Shown: piece after piece, positions 4,210 through 5,587 of the stretch
How the letters are laid out: each line of letters opens with the position of its first letter
Numbering within the stretch: the first letter of the stretch is position 1
NCBI GenBank assembly: GCA_964432415.1
Contig: CAYSNW010000107.1
Location: 1-5,587 of the forward strand
Direction of reading: 5' to 3'
From: JAFECT01 sp964432415
GTDB taxonomy: Bacteria; Pseudomonadota; Alphaproteobacteria; Caulobacterales; Caulobacteraceae
DNA: 5,587 nucleotides
Notes under the pieces: model-generated
The model's database searches: none
Seen by the model: only the letters and a program-made list of their open reading frames with translations
Told to the model about the DNA's origin: nothing
Translations under genes and position numbers: made by a program

Positions 4210-5587
4210 TCAGTAAGGCCACCAGAGGTCGATGGTCTCCAGCCGGCCCGCGGACGCCAGGGCGGCCTGAACCTCCGGTCGGGCGATGACGGCCTTTTCC
4301 GCGCGGCGGCGCGCCTCGTGGAGCGGGGTCGGATGCGGACCCGGCCGGTAGTCGGTGAGGTAGAAGAGCGCGTCGCCGGCCGTTTCCGGATCCTTCAGCA
4401 GGCGCACGACCGCGGCGGCGGCGGTGTCGAGGTCGCCGGCGCAGAAGGCGGCGTCGAGCACGCTGGTCCCGGCGTCCTGCGGGTGGGCCTTCAGTTCGTC
4501 CATGGCCGCCTTGAGCTCGCCGGCCTGGCCCGACTGGGCCGCGGCGCAGGCGACGGTGGAGGTCAGGTGCAGGCGCCCGGACAGGGTCAGGCGCTGGTCG
4601 GCGGCGGCCCGGAGCGCGCTCACGGCCTCCAGGGCCTCGCGCGGACGGCGCAGGTCGTTCAGCAGGTCCCCGAGCTCGAGCACGGCGTCCGGGTCTTCGC
4701 CCTCGGCGGCGGACTCGCGCGCCGCGGCCACGGCGTCGTCGAAGCGCCCGGCGAAGCGGTAGGCGCGCGTCCGCGCCGACTGGAAGTCCTTGAAGGCCTG
4801 CTCCCGGTCGGCGAACGCCGGCTCACCGGCCTTCAGGCGCGCCTGGACGGCCTCGACCAGGGAGATCGCCTCATCGCCGCGGCCGAGCAGCAGCAGGGTG
4901 TCCGCGAGCGGCGCCACGGCCGCCAGGCGGTCGGGATTGGCGGCCATGGCGGCGCGGTCGAGCGGCAGGCGCCGTTCCGCCGCCCCGTGCGGGTCGAAGC
5001 GGCCGGGGTCCTGGGCGACCAGGGCGAAGAACCGACGGTCGAGGCGGGCCTGGACCAGCAGGTTGATGGTGGTCACGCGGCTCCAGGCGTGCGCCGCGCC
5101 GGCGGGATCGGCGTCGACGATCTGGGCGGCGTAGAGGGCCCACATCCAGTCTGCCGGCCGGAAGGGGTCGGGCTGCCAGTGGGCGAGGTCCAGGGCCGCC
5201 ATCATCCGGCGCCGGCCGGCCGGGTCGGCCCGCAGTTCGGCGAACAGGCCGCCCAGGGCCTCGTCCAGGCCGTTCAGACCGTCGGGTTCGGCCCCGGCGA
5301 GGAATTCCAGGCTGGCCAGGGCGTCGTCGCGCCGCCCGGTCGCCATAGCCAGCAACATGCGCAGGCGCACATAGGCGGGCTCCCGCAGGATGTCGGAGGC
5401 GCGCACGATCGCCGCGTAGGCGCCCTTGAGGTCGCGGGCGTGGGCCCGGCCGATGGCGACGGTGGCCCAGGCGCCGGCCCGCAGGCGCGGATCGAGGGCG
5501 GCGAAGTCGGGCCGCGCCGTGGCGATCTCGGCCAGCATCGCGGCGGCCTCGTGGCGCCCGTCCCGCTGGGCGGCGATGGCCTGCTGG
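4210..5587 (-). CDS. TPR-like helical repeat protein, N-terminus outside the window
   Basis: The frame is open to the window edge, so only the last 458 residues are visible; an internal ATG at 5538 is not a convincing start because the preceding residues (QQAIAAQRDGRHEAAAML) already look like part of a TPR-type helix pair. The protein is Ala/Leu/Arg/Asp-rich and built of repeated amphipathic helix pairs. Examples are LADTLLLLGRGDEAISLVEA, RAYRFAGRFDDAVAAARESA and LELGDLLNDLRRPREALEAV, spaced roughly 34-45 residues apart and with G/A positions typical of tetratricopeptide repeats. The visible part lacks any enzymatic motif and any membrane segment, so I infer a protein-binding scaffold; an N-terminal domain upstream could change this. 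The C-terminus is LETIDLWWPY. The specific function is not recognised. It may share a transcript with the small exported protein gene 119 nt downstream, though that gap is long enough for a separate promoter. Confidence 0.75.
   Translation of the reverse strand, partial: QQAIAAQRDGRHEAAAMLAEIATARPDFAALDPRLRAGAWATVAIGRAHARDLKGAYAAIVRASDILREPAYVRLRMLLAMATGRRDDALASLEFLAGAEPDGLNGLDEALGGLFAELRADPAGRRRMMAALDLAHWQPDPFRPADWMWALYAAQIVDADPAGAAHAWSRVTTINLLVQARLDRRFFALVAQDPGRFDPHGAAERRLPLDRAAMAANPDRLAAVAPLADTLLLLGRGDEAISLVEAVQARLKAGEPAFADREQAFKDFQSARTRAYRFAGRFDDAVAAARESAAEGEDPDAVLELGDLLNDLRRPREALEAVSALRAAADQRLTLSGRLHLTSTVACAAAQSGQAGELKAAMDELKAHPQDAGTSVLDAAFCAGDLDTAAAAVVRLLKDPETAGDALFYLTDYRPGPHPTPLHEARRRAEKAVIARPEVQAALASAGRLETIDLWWPY

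Noticed and set aside
4424..5143. Frames opposite or offset to the TPR-like gene.
   Set aside because: They give Ser/Ala/Arg-rich translations without motifs, while the chosen minus frame shows regular amphipathic helix pairs across its whole length.

Overview
This 5.6 kb window is very GC-rich DNA with dense coding, small Sec-exported proteins and hairpin-rich intergenic palindromes. That combination fits an alphaproteobacterium, most likely of the Caulobacter/Phenylobacterium group. The taxonomic call is inference from style, not from a marker gene.

Layout from left to right. Positions 2-1255 (+) hold the 3' part of a DNase II family nuclease, with both HxK motifs intact. Next comes a 146 bp palindromic element (1284-1429) between convergent genes. 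A small exported protein of unknown function, called SecA here (not the translocase), lies at 1448-1876 (-). A 288 bp divergent intergenic region follows; it contains a second palindromic element (1947-2100) and a short AT-rich promoter/operator (2130-2166). Then comes a two-gene operon: a short PadR-type repressor (2165-2494, +) and a multi-pass membrane protein with an N-terminal HAAS-like helical domain (2507-3493, +). A third palindromic element (3500-3634) of the same type separates that operon from a second small exported protein (3641-4090, -), called SecB here, which looks like a diverged paralogue of SecA. The window ends in a truncated alpha-helical, TPR-like protein on the minus strand (4210-5587).

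The most coherent story is the centre. A PadR/membrane-protein regulatory pair has a promoter that overlaps a dyad-symmetric operator and the start codon, so the padR message is probably leaderless. The pair is bracketed first by two related hairpin elements and then by two related secreted proteins that both read leftward. This nested symmetry suggests that a tandem pair of secreted-protein genes was separated by a regulatory cassette, or that the secreted pair is functionally tied to it. Both ideas are inference. No tRNA, rRNA, CRISPR array, transposase or phage gene was seen, and no gene-free stretch exceeds 300 bases.
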